Assembly: GCF_030150155.1 (NCBI RefSeq)
Contig: NZ_JASLGR010000012.1
Span: 1 to 26,180 of the forward strand
Source of the DNA: Nocardioides sp.
GTDB lineage: Bacteria; Actinomycetota; Actinomycetes; Propionibacteriales; Nocardioidaceae
DNA length: 26,180 nucleotides
Direction: 5' to 3'
The translations under genes and the position numbers were made by a program. Shown here one piece after another: positions 7,211 to 16,521 of the stretch. Position 1 is the stretch's first letter; every line of letters starts with the position of its first letter. The notes below the pieces were generated by a model. It had not been told where the DNA came from. It made no database searches and saw nothing but the letters and a program-made list of their open reading frames with translations.

Positions 7211-9604
7211 TCACCCGCCCGTGCGCACCTCGAGGCCGTCCGCCCCGAGCACCACGGCGAGGCCACCGTCCTGATCGGTCCGGTAGACCTCCGCACCAGC
7301 GCGGCCGAGCGGATCCAGTGTCGACGCCGCCGGGTGACCGTACGTGTTCTTCGCCCCGACCGAGGTCAACGCCACCTGGGCGTGCAGCGAGGTCAGCCAG
7401 GGCTCGTCCTGGAACCGGCTGCCGTGGTGGGGCACCTTGAGCACGTCGACCCGCAGCCCCGGCACGCTCCGGGCGATCCGCGCCGACGCGGCCGGGTCGA
7501 CGTCACCGGCGAGCAGCAGCGTCACGCCACGGCAGCGCACCAGCAGCACCACCGAACCGGCGTTGGAGTCGGTCGCGGCGGGCAGTGTCGGCGGCGGCCA
7601 CAGCACCTGGGCCGTCACCGGGCCGACACTGAACGTCTCTCCCTGGCGGGCGGGTCGGGGCTCGATCCCGGCAGCGTGGGCGGCGTCGAGCACCAGCCCT
7701 CGACCGTACGCCGGCCCCGGCAGGACCGTCGTCCAGACCTGCCCCACCCTGCGGCCGTGGAAGACCGCCTCGGCTCCCCCGACGTGGTCGGCGTCGAAGT
7801 GGGTGAAGAGCGCTACGGGCACCTGCCGCACGCCGAGCCGGTCCAGGCACTGCTCCATCGGCGCCGGATCGGGTCCGGCGTCGATCACGATCGCGGTACC
7901 GGCCGCGACCGAGAGCACCAGCCCGTCGCCCTGCCCGACGTCGCACATCACCAGCAGCCAGCCCGGTGGCGGCCACGCCCCACCCGGCAGCCGTACGCCG
8001 ATCACGACGACCATCACGGTCATCACCAGCACCCCGATCCAGCGGCGCCCCACCACCACCGGTGCCCAGAACAGCAGCGCGAGCACCAGCACCGTCAACA
8101 TCACGATCGCTCCCGCGCCGACGGCCCAGCCGATCTCGGCACCCGGCATCGCGGCACCACGGTGGGCCACCGCGATGATCCAGGCCACGCACCACGAGGC
8201 ACACCAGCCGCAGAGCTGTCCGCCCCGCGGCCACACCACCCCGACGATGCCGCCCAGCAGGCCGAGGACCGTCGCGGGCCCGACCGCCGGCTCGGCCAGC
8301 AGGTTGGCGGCCACGGCGACGAGGCTGACCTGCCCCGACATCGCTGCGATCAACGGCGTGCAGGCGAGCTGGGCAGCCATCGGAACCGCGATCGCCTCGG
8401 CCAGCCAGCGGGGCATCCACCGGGCGAGCGCGTCGCGCCAGGCCGGTGCCGCGAGCAGGATCCCGGCCGTCGCCAGCACCGAGAGCGCGAAGCCGATCGA
8501 GACCGCCATCGCCGGGTCGACCAGGATCAGCGCGAGCACCGCGACGCCGAGGGCACGCAGGCCGCGGTGGCGGCCATTGGCCGACATCGCGATCAGGCCG
8601 ACGGTCCCCATCGCCGCGGCTCTGACGACGCTGGGCTCCGTACGTGCCAACAGCACGAACCCGACGATCCCGGCCGCGCCGACCACGATCAGCCACCGTC
8701 CCCGCACCCGGCACCACCGCGCCAGCCAGAGCAGCGCGCCGACGACCAGGGTGAGGTTGGTGCCCGAGACAGCGAGCAGGTGGGTGAGGCCGGTGACCTT
8801 GAAGTCGGCGGAGAGCCCTGCCGTGATCGCCGAGGTGTCGCCGTCAACCAGGGCCGGGACGAGCGCCGCCCGCTCGGCGGGCCGCCCCTCGACCGAGGCC
8901 CGGATCGCGGCTCTCACCGTGCCCGCGGCACGCCACCAGACTCCCGGCTCGGCCAGGCGCTCCGGGGCTGAGCGGTCCCCCGACCCGACCCTGACCTCGG
9001 CACTCTGGGTGGGGTCGTCGGCGGGCCGCAGCCGGCCGACGAAGCGGATCCGCTCCCCCAGCCGCACCGAGGTCCAGGTAGGCGGCGCCAGCACCCGCAC
9101 CAGGGTCCGAACCGAAGCCCGTACGCCGTCGACCTCGGCCTTCTGCACGAGCACCGAGACCACGACGCTGCGGGAGAAGCCCCCGGTGAGGACCCGGGGA
9201 TCGCTACGCACCGTGCCGCTCAGCGTCGCCAGACGCCGCTGCTGCGCCCACTGGGCGACCGGGTCCGTGGCGGCGGCGGTGACGCGTACCGACGCGAGCC
9301 CGGCAGCGAGGAACGTGACCGCGAGGACCGCTGCCAGCATCGCGAGGCCCTGCCCCTGACTGCCCGACGCGCCCGCTTCGCCCCTGCGCCCCGCCCCACC
9401 CCTGGGCGCCGCTCCATCGCGCCGCTGCCGCTGCCGTCGCCACGACACCGTCACCCCAGCCACCAGCCCGCCACCGACCAGCACCACGATGAGCACGGCC
9501 CACCGTGGGACCCCGACGCCGTGCAGCACCAGCACCGCCAGCGCGCCCACCCACGCCGCAGCGGCCAGCAGCGGGACACGCAGATCGGGGCTCACCGGGC
9601 TCAC
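7211..9604 (-). CDS. comEC: ComEC/Rec2-family DNA uptake channel
   Basis: ComEC forms the inner-membrane channel for single-stranded DNA in transformation. The 797-residue product has N-terminal membrane helices, a soluble DUF4131/OB-like region (about 100-230), the multi-helix Competence domain (about 240-510, starting near LLAVSGTNLTL), and a C-terminal metallo-beta-lactamase-like domain with HFDADHVGG near residue 601. The last is the putative nuclease site. The GTG start at 9604 overlaps the comEA stop as GTGA, so translation is probably coupled. Length and domain order are normal. Whether this organism is naturally competent cannot be told from the window. Confidence 0.95.
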   Translation of the reverse strand: MSPVSPDLRVPLLAAAAWVGALAVLVLHGVGVPRWAVLIVVLVGGGLVAGVTVSWRRQRQRRDGAAPRGGAGRRGEAGASGSQGQGLAMLAAVLAVTFLAAGLASVRVTAAATDPVAQWAQQRRLATLSGTVRSDPRVLTGGFSRSVVVSVLVQKAEVDGVRASVRTLVRVLAPPTWTSVRLGERIRFVGRLRPADDPTQSAEVRVGSGDRSAPERLAEPGVWWRAAGTVRAAIRASVEGRPAERAALVPALVDGDTSAITAGLSADFKVTGLTHLLAVSGTNLTLVVGALLWLARWCRVRGRWLIVVGAAGIVGFVLLARTEPSVVRAAAMGTVGLIAMSANGRHRGLRALGVAVLALILVDPAMAVSIGFALSVLATAGILLAAPAWRDALARWMPRWLAEAIAVPMAAQLACTPLIAAMSGQVSLVAVAANLLAEPAVGPATVLGLLGGIVGVVWPRGGQLCGWCASWCVAWIIAVAHRGAAMPGAEIGWAVGAGAIVMLTVLVLALLFWAPVVVGRRWIGVLVMTVMVVVIGVRLPGGAWPPPGWLLVMCDVGQGDGLVLSVAAGTAIVIDAGPDPAPMEQCLDRLGVRQVPVALFTHFDADHVGGAEAVFHGRRVGQVWTTVLPGPAYGRGLVLDAAHAAGIEPRPARQGETFSVGPVTAQVLWPPPTLPAATDSNAGSVVLLVRCRGVTLLLAGDVDPAASARIARSVPGLRVDVLKVPHHGSRFQDEPWLTSLHAQVALTSVGAKNTYGHPAASTLDPLGRAGAEVYRTDQDGGLAVVLGADGLEVRTGG

Positions 9605-10497
9605 ACCGTGACGTGCGGTTCGAGCTTGGCCAGGGTGGCTTCGCCGATCCCGTCGACGTCGAGCAGCTCACCGACGGCACCGAACCCGCCGTGCTGGGTG
9701 CGGTAGTCGAGGATCGCCTGCGCCGTCACCGGCCCGACTCCGGGCAGGGTGTCGAGTTCCGCGGCCGTCGCGGTGTTGAGGTTGACCAGGCCACCGGAGG
9801 TGGTTCCGGCACCGCCGCCGCTCGCCGCGGTCGAACCACTCGATCCTGCTGCGGCCGCGGCCCCCTTCCCGACCAGGATCTGCTCGCCGTCGACGAGCAG
9901 CCGGGCCTGGTTGAGCCCCGACAGATCGACACCGTGCCGCGCCCCGCCGGCAGCACGCAGGGCATCGATCACCCGGGAGCCGGCCGGGAGGGTGCGGACG
10001 CCGGGACGGCGTACCTTGCCTGCCACATCGACGGTGACCGAGCCCTGCGCTCCCGCAGGCCCCGCGCCCGCCGCGCCGCCAGTAGCAGAGACCGACCCGA
10101 CCGCAGGAGTCGATGACGGCGCCGGCACCGACGTCGCCGCCGCGGTCAGTGCGGGCGCCGACACCACCGCCGGACTCCCCGCGGCGACCACGTCGGGGGT
10201 CCGCCGCAACAGCCACCAGCAGCATCCCGCCAGGGCGACCACTGCTACCAGGGCGATCACCGCGACGTGCCACGGCTCGATCCCCACCGGGCCGCGCAGC
10301 GCCACCGGCAGCCACCGTCGTCTCTCCGCATGGCGTCCGATGTCGGGCACCGGCGGTGCCAGCCCGGCCTCACCCGAGGCCGCCTCGCCCAGCACCGCCC
10401 CCGCAGAGACCACCTCCTCCGGGGCAGCCCCCTCCCGGGACAGCAACGCCAGCCGGTGGGCCACCACCTCCTGCCGCGTGCGAAGCTCCGAGCGCAT
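9601..10497 (-). CDS. comEA: ComEA-family DNA-binding protein
   Basis: ComEA is the membrane-anchored receptor that binds double-stranded DNA and passes it to ComEC. The 298-residue product has a cytoplasmic N-terminus of about 75 residues, one membrane helix (about 76-95), an Ala/Ser/Pro-rich linker, an SLBB domain (about 150-205, SVTVDVAGKVRRPG), a Gly/Ser linker, and a C-terminal helix-hairpin-helix domain (about 237-298, LNTATAAELDTLPGVGPVTA). This is the normal actinobacterial layout. The ATG at 10497 is preceded by TAGCGT with a 6-nt gap, suggesting a leaderless start for the comEA-comEC-holA transcript. Confidence 0.95.
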   Translation of the reverse strand: MRSELRTRQEVVAHRLALLSREGAAPEEVVSAGAVLGEAASGEAGLAPPVPDIGRHAERRRWLPVALRGPVGIEPWHVAVIALVAVVALAGCCWWLLRRTPDVVAAGSPAVVSAPALTAAATSVPAPSSTPAVGSVSATGGAAGAGPAGAQGSVTVDVAGKVRRPGVRTLPAGSRVIDALRAAGGARHGVDLSGLNQARLLVDGEQILVGKGAAAAAGSSGSTAASGGGAGTTSGGLVNLNTATAAELDTLPGVGPVTAQAILDYRTQHGGFGAVGELLDVDGIGEATLAKLEPHVTV

Positions 10498-10503
10498 GCG
10501 GCG

Positions 10504-10509
10504 ACGCTA
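10504..10509 (-). promoter_or_regulatory. -10 element of comEA
   Basis: TAGCGT on the minus strand ends 6 nt before the comEA ATG, and no Shine-Dalgarno sequence lies between. The remainder of the 237-nt gap up to 10734 holds only three short degenerate copies of CACGCCGA (10633, 10662, 10676). Confidence 0.5.
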
Positions 10510-10722
10510 GGTCCGACTCGTCACCGACCGCTCCGGCACGGATCAGCCCTGTGCACAACGCCCTCAGCGCAGCAGCCTGGGGACGCTTCCGGGTCCGTCC
10601 TGCGTCAGAAGCGACAGACCCACCACGGCCAGCACGCCGAGACCAACACCCCGCGGCCAAACACGCCGAGACCGGCACGCCGAAACCGCACACCGGTGAA
10701 CCCGCACCCACCCCACCCATGA

Positions 10723-10728
10723 CAAGGT
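10723..10728 (+). promoter_or_regulatory. -10-like element before the 114-residue gene
   Basis: CAAGGT is followed by AAAGGA and then the ATG at 10735. The 6-nt gap fits the leaderless pattern, but AAAGGA could also be a Shine-Dalgarno sequence set unusually close to the start. Confidence 0.35.
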
Positions 10729-10734
10729 AAAGGA

Positions 10735-11079
10735 ATGAGCGAGAACAACGATCTGATCTTCGGGGATACGCAGATCGGCAAGGGCCTCAAGCCCTTGGCG
10801 CAGCACGGCTCGGTGGTCATCACCACGGCCGGCGTACTCCGCCTCCTGGGCACCGACGGGGCCCTCATCGACGAAGCACCCCTGTCCCAGGTCTCAGCCA
10901 AGCGGATGCTGGTCACCGGCGGACAGACCGTCGGCCTGACCCTGGGTGATCGCAAGTACAACGCCACCCCTGGCTGGGGCGGGGCCCGCTTCGAGGGCGC
11001 CCTGGGCGTCTTCAAGACCACGAAGGCCGCCAAGGCCCTGGTCCAGGTGATCCAGGCGGGCGGTCTCCCCCAGGCCTGA
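10735..11079 (+). CDS. Conserved-looking small protein of unknown function
   Basis: The product has 114 residues, no signal peptide and no membrane helix. It alternates short hydrophobic strands (SVVITTAGVLRLLG, QTVGLTLGDRKYN) and ends in an Ala/Lys helix. That resembles a small beta-sandwich such as a PH/GRAM-like fold, but no family was recognised. The frame is well defined: an ATG with upstream purines, and codon use with third-position G or C throughout. It stands alone, divergent from comEA across 237 nt and convergent with the degV-family gene, with 8 nt between the stops. The function is not known. Confidence 0.75.
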   Translation: MSENNDLIFGDTQIGKGLKPLAQHGSVVITTAGVLRLLGTDGALIDEAPLSQVSAKRMLVTGGQTVGLTLGDRKYNATPGWGGARFEGALGVFKTTKAAKALVQVIQAGGLPQA

Positions 11080-11092
11080 GCCAGACCTCAGG
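11075..11092. terminator. Short hairpin between convergent genes
   Basis: CCTGAG (11075-11080) pairs with CTCAGG (11087-11092) around a 6-nt loop and includes both flanking stop codons. It is weak, with no T-tract. Confidence 0.35.
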
Positions 11093-11948
11093 ACCCGAGC
11101 GCTGGCGCCACACACGTGGCGACCAGCCCGGGTCCGACGTGAGCCCCCAGCACCGCACCGAGCTCGACCACCTTGGCCACCTGGTCGATCTGACCGGCCA
11201 GCCGGTCGGTGATCCCCCGGACCAACGCGTCGGCCCGTTCGGGTGCGCCCAGGTGCGCGACGATCACGTCGACCGGCCCGGTGCCGGCCGCCTCGACGGT
11301 CAGGTCCTCGAGCCGGGCCAGCGCGCGGGTGGAGGTCCGGACCTTCTCCTTCACCACGACGCGGCCGTCGTCGATGGTCAGCAGCGGCTTGACCGACAGT
11401 GCCGAGCCGACCAACGCCGAGGCAGTGCCGATCCGGCCACCGCGACGCAGGTACTCCAGGCTGTCGACGTAGAAGTAGGAGCGCGTCCGCTCGGCCCGCG
11501 CCATCACGGCCTCGGCCGCCTCGGCCAGGCTCGCCCCGCCCGCGGCGGCGTGCGCACCGGCCAGGGCGGCGAAGCCGACACCGGGACCGACCATCCGGGT
11601 GTCCACCGCGAGCACCTCGATCGGGGAGCGCCGCGCGGCGATCCTGACCGACTCGATGGTGCCGCTCATCTCGGCGGTCAGGTGCACTGCGAGCACCGCG
11701 TCGGCACCCTCGGCGGCCAGCCGCTCGTACAGCGCGAGCATCGTGGCCGGCGCCGGGCGCGACGTACTCACCGACTGACGTGCCGTCAGTGCGGTGATGA
11801 TGTCGCCCGGGGCCGTGCCGTCCTCACCGTCGAGGTGGGTCACCCCACCGATCGCGACGGGCAGCGGAACGACCTCGATCCCCGCCGCCGCTGCCACCGC
11901 AGGGGGCAGGACGGCGGTGGTATCAGTGACGACCACCACGCGAGGCAT
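11088..11948 (-). CDS. DegV family fatty-acid-binding protein
   Basis: DegV proteins (FakB-like) bind a fatty acid between two domains. In Firmicutes they present it to the kinase FakA. The 286-residue product has the family's N-terminal VVVTDTTA (usually TDSTAD), TSRPAP in place of the common TSQPSP near residue 84, SYFYVDSLEYLRRGGRIG in the middle, and GAHVGPG near the C-terminus, where the lipid head group is bound. The ATG at 11948 lies 6 nt after the leuS stop and is preferred over the TTG at 11954. No fakA-like kinase is in this window. The gene is probably cotranscribed with leuS. Confidence 0.92.
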   Translation of the reverse strand: MPRVVVVTDTTAVLPPAVAAAAGIEVVPLPVAIGGVTHLDGEDGTAPGDIITALTARQSVSTSRPAPATMLALYERLAAEGADAVLAVHLTAEMSGTIESVRIAARRSPIEVLAVDTRMVGPGVGFAALAGAHAAAGGASLAEAAEAVMARAERTRSYFYVDSLEYLRRGGRIGTASALVGSALSVKPLLTIDDGRVVVKEKVRTSTRALARLEDLTVEAAGTGPVDVIVAHLGAPERADALVRGITDRLAGQIDQVAKVVELGAVLGAHVGPGLVATCVAPALGS

Positions 11949-11954
11949 GGTCAA

Positions 11955-14429
11955 TCAGACCACGATGTTGACGAGTTTGGGAGCCCGAACGATCACCTTG
12001 ATCGGCGTCGCGCCGGCCAGCGCCTTGATCACGTCGGCGTCGGCGAGCGCCGCAGCCTCCAGGTCGGCCTCGCTGATCGACGGCGAGACCTCCAGACGAC
12101 CACGGACCTTGCCCTTGATCTGGACCACGGCGGTGACGGTGTCATCGATCAGCAGCGCCTCGTCCACCGTCGGCCAGCCGGCGTGGGCGACCGTCACGGT
12201 GTGATCGGGGTTCTTGCCGAGCCGCTCCCACATCTCCTCCGCCGTGTACGGCGCCACCAGCGACAGCAGGATGGCGACCGCCTCGGCGGCCTCGCGCACG
12301 GCGGGATCGCCCGCGCCGGCCCCGGAGTCGATCGCCTTGCGGGTGGCGTTGACCAGCTCCATCGTGCGGGCCACGACGACGTTGAACCTGAAGGTCGTCA
12401 TCAGCTGCTCGACCTCGTGCAGCGTCTTGTGCGTGATCCGGCGCAGCGCCACGTCGCCCTCGGCGAAGGAGACGCCGGGCTCGGAGGTGACGTCACCGGC
12501 CAGACGCCAGGCGCGCTTGAGGAAGCGCACCGAACCGTCGGGCGAGACGTCGGCCCAGTCGATGTTGTCCTCCGGCGGGCCGGCGAAGACCAGGGTCAGG
12601 CGGACCGCGTCGACACCGAACTCGTCGAGCTGCTCGCCCAGGTTGATGCCGTTGCCCAGGGACTTCGACATCTTCTTGCCCTGGTTGATCACGACGCCCT
12701 GGCTCATCAGCCGGGTGAAGGGCTCCTCGAAGTCCAGGTAGCCGTGGTCGTGCAGCACGTAGGAGAAGAAGCGGCTGTAGAGCAGGTGCAGCACGGCGTG
12801 CTCGACGCCGCCGACGTACTGGTCGATCGGGCCCCACTGCCGCATCGCCTCGACGTCGAACGCCGCGGTGTCCAGGTTCGGCGAGACGTAGCGCAGGAAG
12901 TACCACGACGAGTCGACGAAGGTGTCCATCGTGTCGGAGTCACGCTTGGCCGCACCACCGCACTGCGGGCACGACACGTTGACCCAGTCCTCGACCGCGG
13001 CCAGGGGCGAGGAGCCCTTCGGCTTGAGGTCGGCACCGGTGACGTTGTCGGGCAGGCGCACCGGCAGCTGGTCCTCGGGGACCGGTACCTCGCCACACGC
13101 CGGGCAGTGGATGATCGGGATCGGCGCGCCCCAGAAGCGCTGGCGCGACAGCAGCCAGTCACGCAGCCGGTAGTTGACGGTGCCCGAGCCGGTGCCGCGC
13201 TCCTCCAGCGTCGCGATCGCGTCGGCGATGGCACCGGCCTTGTCGTACGCCGGGGCGCCTCCCTCCGATTCCGCGTCGTCGTACACCGGAATGATCGGCA
13301 GGTCGAACTTCTCCGCGAACTCGCGGTCGCGCTGGTCGTGGGCGGGAACCGCCATGATCGCGCCGGTGCCGTAGTCGGCCAGCACGTAGTCGGCGGCCCA
13401 GACGGGGATCTCGTCGCCGTTGACCGGGTTGATCGCGGTGATGCCCAGGTCGACGCCGGTCTTGGGCCGGTCGGTGGCCAGACGGTCGATGTCGGAGGCC
13501 TTCTTGACCTCGTCGCGGTAGGCCTCCAGGGCGGCGGCCTGCTCCGGCGCGACGATCTCGCCGGCCAGGTCGGCGTCGGCGGCGACCACCATGAAGGTGG
13601 CGCCGGGCAGCGTGTCGGGGCGGGTGGTGAAGACGGTGATCGGCTTCGTCTCCCCCGAGGCGAGGTTGAGCACGAAGTCGACGTGGGCGCCCTCGGAGCG
13701 ACCGATCCAGTTGCGCTGCGCGGCCACGACGCGGTCGGGCCAGTTGCCCTCGAGCGTGTCGATGCCGTCGAGCAGACGCTGGGCGTAGTCGGTGATCTTG
13801 AAGTACCACTGGGTCAGGTTCTTCTTGGTCACGACCGCACCGCAGCGCTCGCAGGTGCCGTCGGCCAGGACCTGCTCGTTGGCCAGCACGGTCTGGTCGA
13901 CCGGGCACCAGTTCACCGGGGAGTTCTTCCGGTAGGCCAGACCCCACTCACGGAACTTCAGGAACAGCCACTGCGTCCAGCGGTAGTACTCCGGGTCCGA
14001 GGTGTGCAGCCGGGTGGACCAGTCGAAGCTGACCGCGTAGCGGTGGAAGGACTCCGCCTGGGTCTCGATGTTGGCATAGGTGTACTGCGCCGGGTGCTCG
14101 TTGCGCTTGATCGCAGCGTTCTCCGCGGGCAGGCCGAAGGAGTCCCAGCCGATCGGGTTGAGCACGTCGTAGCCCTGCTGCCACCAGTACCGCGCGGTGA
14201 CGTCGTGCAGCGCCATCACCTCGGCGTGACCCATGTGCAGGTCACCGCTCGGGTAGGGGAACATCGTCAGCGCGTAACGCTTCTCCGCCTCGGGACGCAG
14301 ACCCGCCTTGAACGGGTCGAGCTTCTCCCAGACCGGACGCCACTTGGCCTGAAGGCTGGTGGCGTCGTAGCCGTCCTCGGACTCAGGGGTGGGCTCGCTG
14401 GCGGGGAGGCTCTGGGACACGTCGCTCAT
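11955..14429 (-). CDS. leuS: Leucyl-tRNA synthetase
   Basis: LeuS charges tRNA-Leu and is a class Ia synthetase. The 824-residue product has the HIGH-type signature HMGH at 65-68 (after FPYPSGDL), a zinc-binding-type CPVDQTVLANEQV ... CERCG region, the CP1 editing domain (about 220-420, with TTRPDT), a second Cys pair (CPACG ... CPQCG), KMSKS near 585 (KKMSKSLGNG), and the C-terminal anticodon-binding and tail domains. The length is normal for Actinobacteria. The ATG at 14429 is preceded by TAGGCT 9 nt upstream, close to but not at the spacing seen for other leaderless starts. The degV-family gene follows after 6 nt. Confidence 0.98.
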   Translation of the reverse strand: MSDVSQSLPASEPTPESEDGYDATSLQAKWRPVWEKLDPFKAGLRPEAEKRYALTMFPYPSGDLHMGHAEVMALHDVTARYWWQQGYDVLNPIGWDSFGLPAENAAIKRNEHPAQYTYANIETQAESFHRYAVSFDWSTRLHTSDPEYYRWTQWLFLKFREWGLAYRKNSPVNWCPVDQTVLANEQVLADGTCERCGAVVTKKNLTQWYFKITDYAQRLLDGIDTLEGNWPDRVVAAQRNWIGRSEGAHVDFVLNLASGETKPITVFTTRPDTLPGATFMVVAADADLAGEIVAPEQAAALEAYRDEVKKASDIDRLATDRPKTGVDLGITAINPVNGDEIPVWAADYVLADYGTGAIMAVPAHDQRDREFAEKFDLPIIPVYDDAESEGGAPAYDKAGAIADAIATLEERGTGSGTVNYRLRDWLLSRQRFWGAPIPIIHCPACGEVPVPEDQLPVRLPDNVTGADLKPKGSSPLAAVEDWVNVSCPQCGGAAKRDSDTMDTFVDSSWYFLRYVSPNLDTAAFDVEAMRQWGPIDQYVGGVEHAVLHLLYSRFFSYVLHDHGYLDFEEPFTRLMSQGVVINQGKKMSKSLGNGINLGEQLDEFGVDAVRLTLVFAGPPEDNIDWADVSPDGSVRFLKRAWRLAGDVTSEPGVSFAEGDVALRRITHKTLHEVEQLMTTFRFNVVVARTMELVNATRKAIDSGAGAGDPAVREAAEAVAILLSLVAPYTAEEMWERLGKNPDHTVTVAHAGWPTVDEALLIDDTVTAVVQIKGKVRGRLEVSPSISEADLEAAALADADVIKALAGATPIKVIVRAPKLVNIVV

Positions 14430-14483
14430 AACCGTCCCAGCCTACCGAGATGTCCCGGCTCGGTCGCGCACAGGTCGATCCTG

Positions 14484-14489
14484 CAAGAT
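14484..14489 (+). promoter_or_regulatory. -10-like element of the glycosyltransferase gene
   Basis: CAAGAT ends 7 nt before the GTG at 14497. The gene is divergent from leuS, with 67 nt between the starts. Confidence 0.35.
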
Positions 14490-14496
14490 CTGTGGT

Positions 14497-16521
14497 GTGC
14501 TCCTGCCCCAGATGCCGCGTCTGCCCCGTCTCGTGGTCTGGTCGGCCGCGATCGTCCTGGTCCTGGGAGTGGGTCTCTCCCTGGTCGGGGCCTGGCAGAC
14601 CGGCGTCTCGTGGGATGAGAGCTACCACGTCACCCGGCTGCGCAACTACCTCGATCACGGCTGGTACCTGCTCGACCAGGACCTGGACGGCAACAAGCCC
14701 GGCAGCTGGGAGAACCAGCAGTACGTCTACGGCCCGATCGCGGCACTGCTGCTGCACGGCTGGACCGCGTTGTGGGGCGGCGAGGGCTGGGGGTCGGTCT
14801 CGGCCAGCGCGCACGCCTACGCCCTGCGCCACGTCGGCGTCGCCCTGATCGCCGCGGTCGGGGTCGGCGCCACCGCCGTCACCACCGGCCTGCTCACCCG
14901 GCGTCGCTCCTGGGCACTGCTCTCGGCGGCCGTCCTGGTGACGGTGCCGACCTGGACCGGGCACGCCATGTTCAACGTCAAGGACATCCCGGTGGCCACC
15001 GGCTACACCCTGGTCACCGCCGGCTGCGCGGCACTCCTGGTCGCCGCCGAGCTGAGCCGCACCCGGCTGGCCCGGATCTGCGGGGCGATCGCGATCGGAG
15101 CCGGCTTCGTGCTGGCGATCGGCACCCGCCCCGGGATCTGGCCCGGCCTCACCCTGACCGTGCTGGTCGCGATCCTCGCCCTCGCCCTCCCCCAGCGCAC
15201 CGCGAGCGCCGAGCGCCCCGGCGTCGACCTGCGGGCGATCACCCTCGCGCTGGCGCCCCTGATCGGGGCCGGGCTGGCGGCGTACGTCGTCCTCCTGGCC
15301 GTCTATCCGGCTGTCTTCGCCCACCCGGTGGCCGCGCTGACCCACTCGGTGAGCCAGTCCGCCGACTTCGGGGACACCCCCGGTCGCTGGTGGTACCTGC
15401 CCCTCTACCTCGGCATCGAGCTGCCCACCGGCTGGCTGATCGCCGGGGCGTTCGGCACCTGGATCGCGCTGCGCCGGGTCGACCCGTGGCACCTGCTGCG
15501 CCGCCTCGGCGCCGGCATCGACGCCCGGGCCGCGATCCTGCTGATCGTCGGTGCGCAGACCTTCGCGCTGCCGGTGATCGCGATCGTGCACCAGTCCAAC
15601 GTCTACACCGGGATCCGGCAGTTCCTCTTCGCCGCTCCCGGCCTGGCGATCCTGGTCACCCTCGCTCTCGGCGCCCTGATCGCCCGGCGTCGGGTCTGGG
15701 GTCCGCGGCTGGCCGTGGCCGGCCTGGCGGTGCCGCTGGTGGGCTCGGCGATGCTCTTCCCCTACGTCTACTCCTTCGAGTCGATGCCCGCGAACGCCCT
15801 CGTGCCCGCGATCACGTCGAACGACTGGCGGCTCCAGGTGCAGACCGACTACTGGCGCACCAGCGTCAGGGCGCTGGCGCCCGAGGTCACCGCCGGGGCG
15901 TTCGTGACCTGCTCCCCCTCGCGCACCCACGGGGCGTTCCTGCGTCGCTCCGAGGAGTCCAACGACGACTGCGGCTCCATCCTGGTCAGCCCGCTGTCGG
16001 CGTACGACGACACCCGCCGCGGCCACTGGGACGGCGGCCCGACCGAGTTCCTCGCGGTGAACCAGGGCTCGGCCACCGTCGGCACGAACTGCACCAAGCT
16101 CGGCGCGATCACCCGTCGGCTGTGGTGGCGCACCCTGACCATGTCGACGGTCAGCCGGTGCGAGCTGGTCCTGATCCCCGACCCCGGCCCGATCACCTTC
16201 GACGGCGACGGTGGCGGCTCGACGGTGATGCTCGGTGGCTGGACCCAGCACCCCAGCATCAAGGCCGCCCGGGTGCTGCCCGGTGCTCAGGCCCAGATCG
16301 GCTTCATGACCCCGCACGAGGGCGCGCTGACGCTGCGCGCCCAGGGCTCGGCGATCGACGCGATCTCGGTCAACGGCACGCCGCTGACCCTGACGCCGGA
16401 GGCCGACGGGGTCAGTGCCCAGATCCCGGCCGAGGTCGCGGCGAGCTGGGGCGGACGCCTGGTGCTGACCTTCGGCGCCGGGGCCACCGAGCTGCGGTTG
16501 GCCTCCCTGAGCGTGTCCTAG
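14497..16521 (+). CDS. GT-C-fold membrane glycosyltransferase (GT39-like)
   Basis: The ~674-residue product has about ten hydrophobic membrane segments up to residue ~430, then a soluble C-terminal domain of about 230 residues. The first loop after the first helix carries VSWDESYH with Asp40-Glu41, the position of the catalytic acidic pair in GT-C enzymes that use polyprenyl-phosphate sugars. FNVKDIP in the second loop is typical of GT39-like proteins. It probably moves a sugar from a lipid carrier to a protein or glycan on the outer face of the membrane, but donor and acceptor are unknown. The start is GTG 14497 or ATG 14512; the frame is open further upstream but there overlaps leuS. The stop TAG forms part of the fold-back element. 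Confidence 0.85.
   Translation: MLLPQMPRLPRLVVWSAAIVLVLGVGLSLVGAWQTGVSWDESYHVTRLRNYLDHGWYLLDQDLDGNKPGSWENQQYVYGPIAALLLHGWTALWGGEGWGSVSASAHAYALRHVGVALIAAVGVGATAVTTGLLTRRRSWALLSAAVLVTVPTWTGHAMFNVKDIPVATGYTLVTAGCAALLVAAELSRTRLARICGAIAIGAGFVLAIGTRPGIWPGLTLTVLVAILALALPQRTASAERPGVDLRAITLALAPLIGAGLAAYVVLLAVYPAVFAHPVAALTHSVSQSADFGDTPGRWWYLPLYLGIELPTGWLIAGAFGTWIALRRVDPWHLLRRLGAGIDARAAILLIVGAQTFALPVIAIVHQSNVYTGIRQFLFAAPGLAILVTLALGALIARRRVWGPRLAVAGLAVPLVGSAMLFPYVYSFESMPANALVPAITSNDWRLQVQTDYWRTSVRALAPEVTAGAFVTCSPSRTHGAFLRRSEESNDDCGSILVSPLSAYDDTRRGHWDGGPTEFLAVNQGSATVGTNCTKLGAITRRLWWRTLTMSTVSRCELVLIPDPGPITFDGDGGGSTVMLGGWTQHPSIKAARVLPGAQAQIGFMTPHEGALTLRAQGSAIDAISVNGTPLTLTPEADGVSAQIPAEVAASWGGRLVLTFGAGATELRLASLSVS

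Noticed and set aside
7112..9359. Long plus-strand open frames over comEC
   Set aside because: They are Pro/Arg/Thr-rich shadows of comEC, which has all expected domains on the minus strand.
10633..10700. Three short CACGCCGA-type copies upstream of the 114-residue gene
   Set aside because: The copies are short, degenerate and unevenly spaced (29 and 14 nt). This is not distinguishable from GC-rich compositional bias.
11139..14618. A 1159-residue plus-strand open frame
   Set aside because: It is the antisense of leuS and the degV-family gene, both with full motif sets. It has the Arg/Val/Asp/Gly-rich composition of a high-GC shadow frame.
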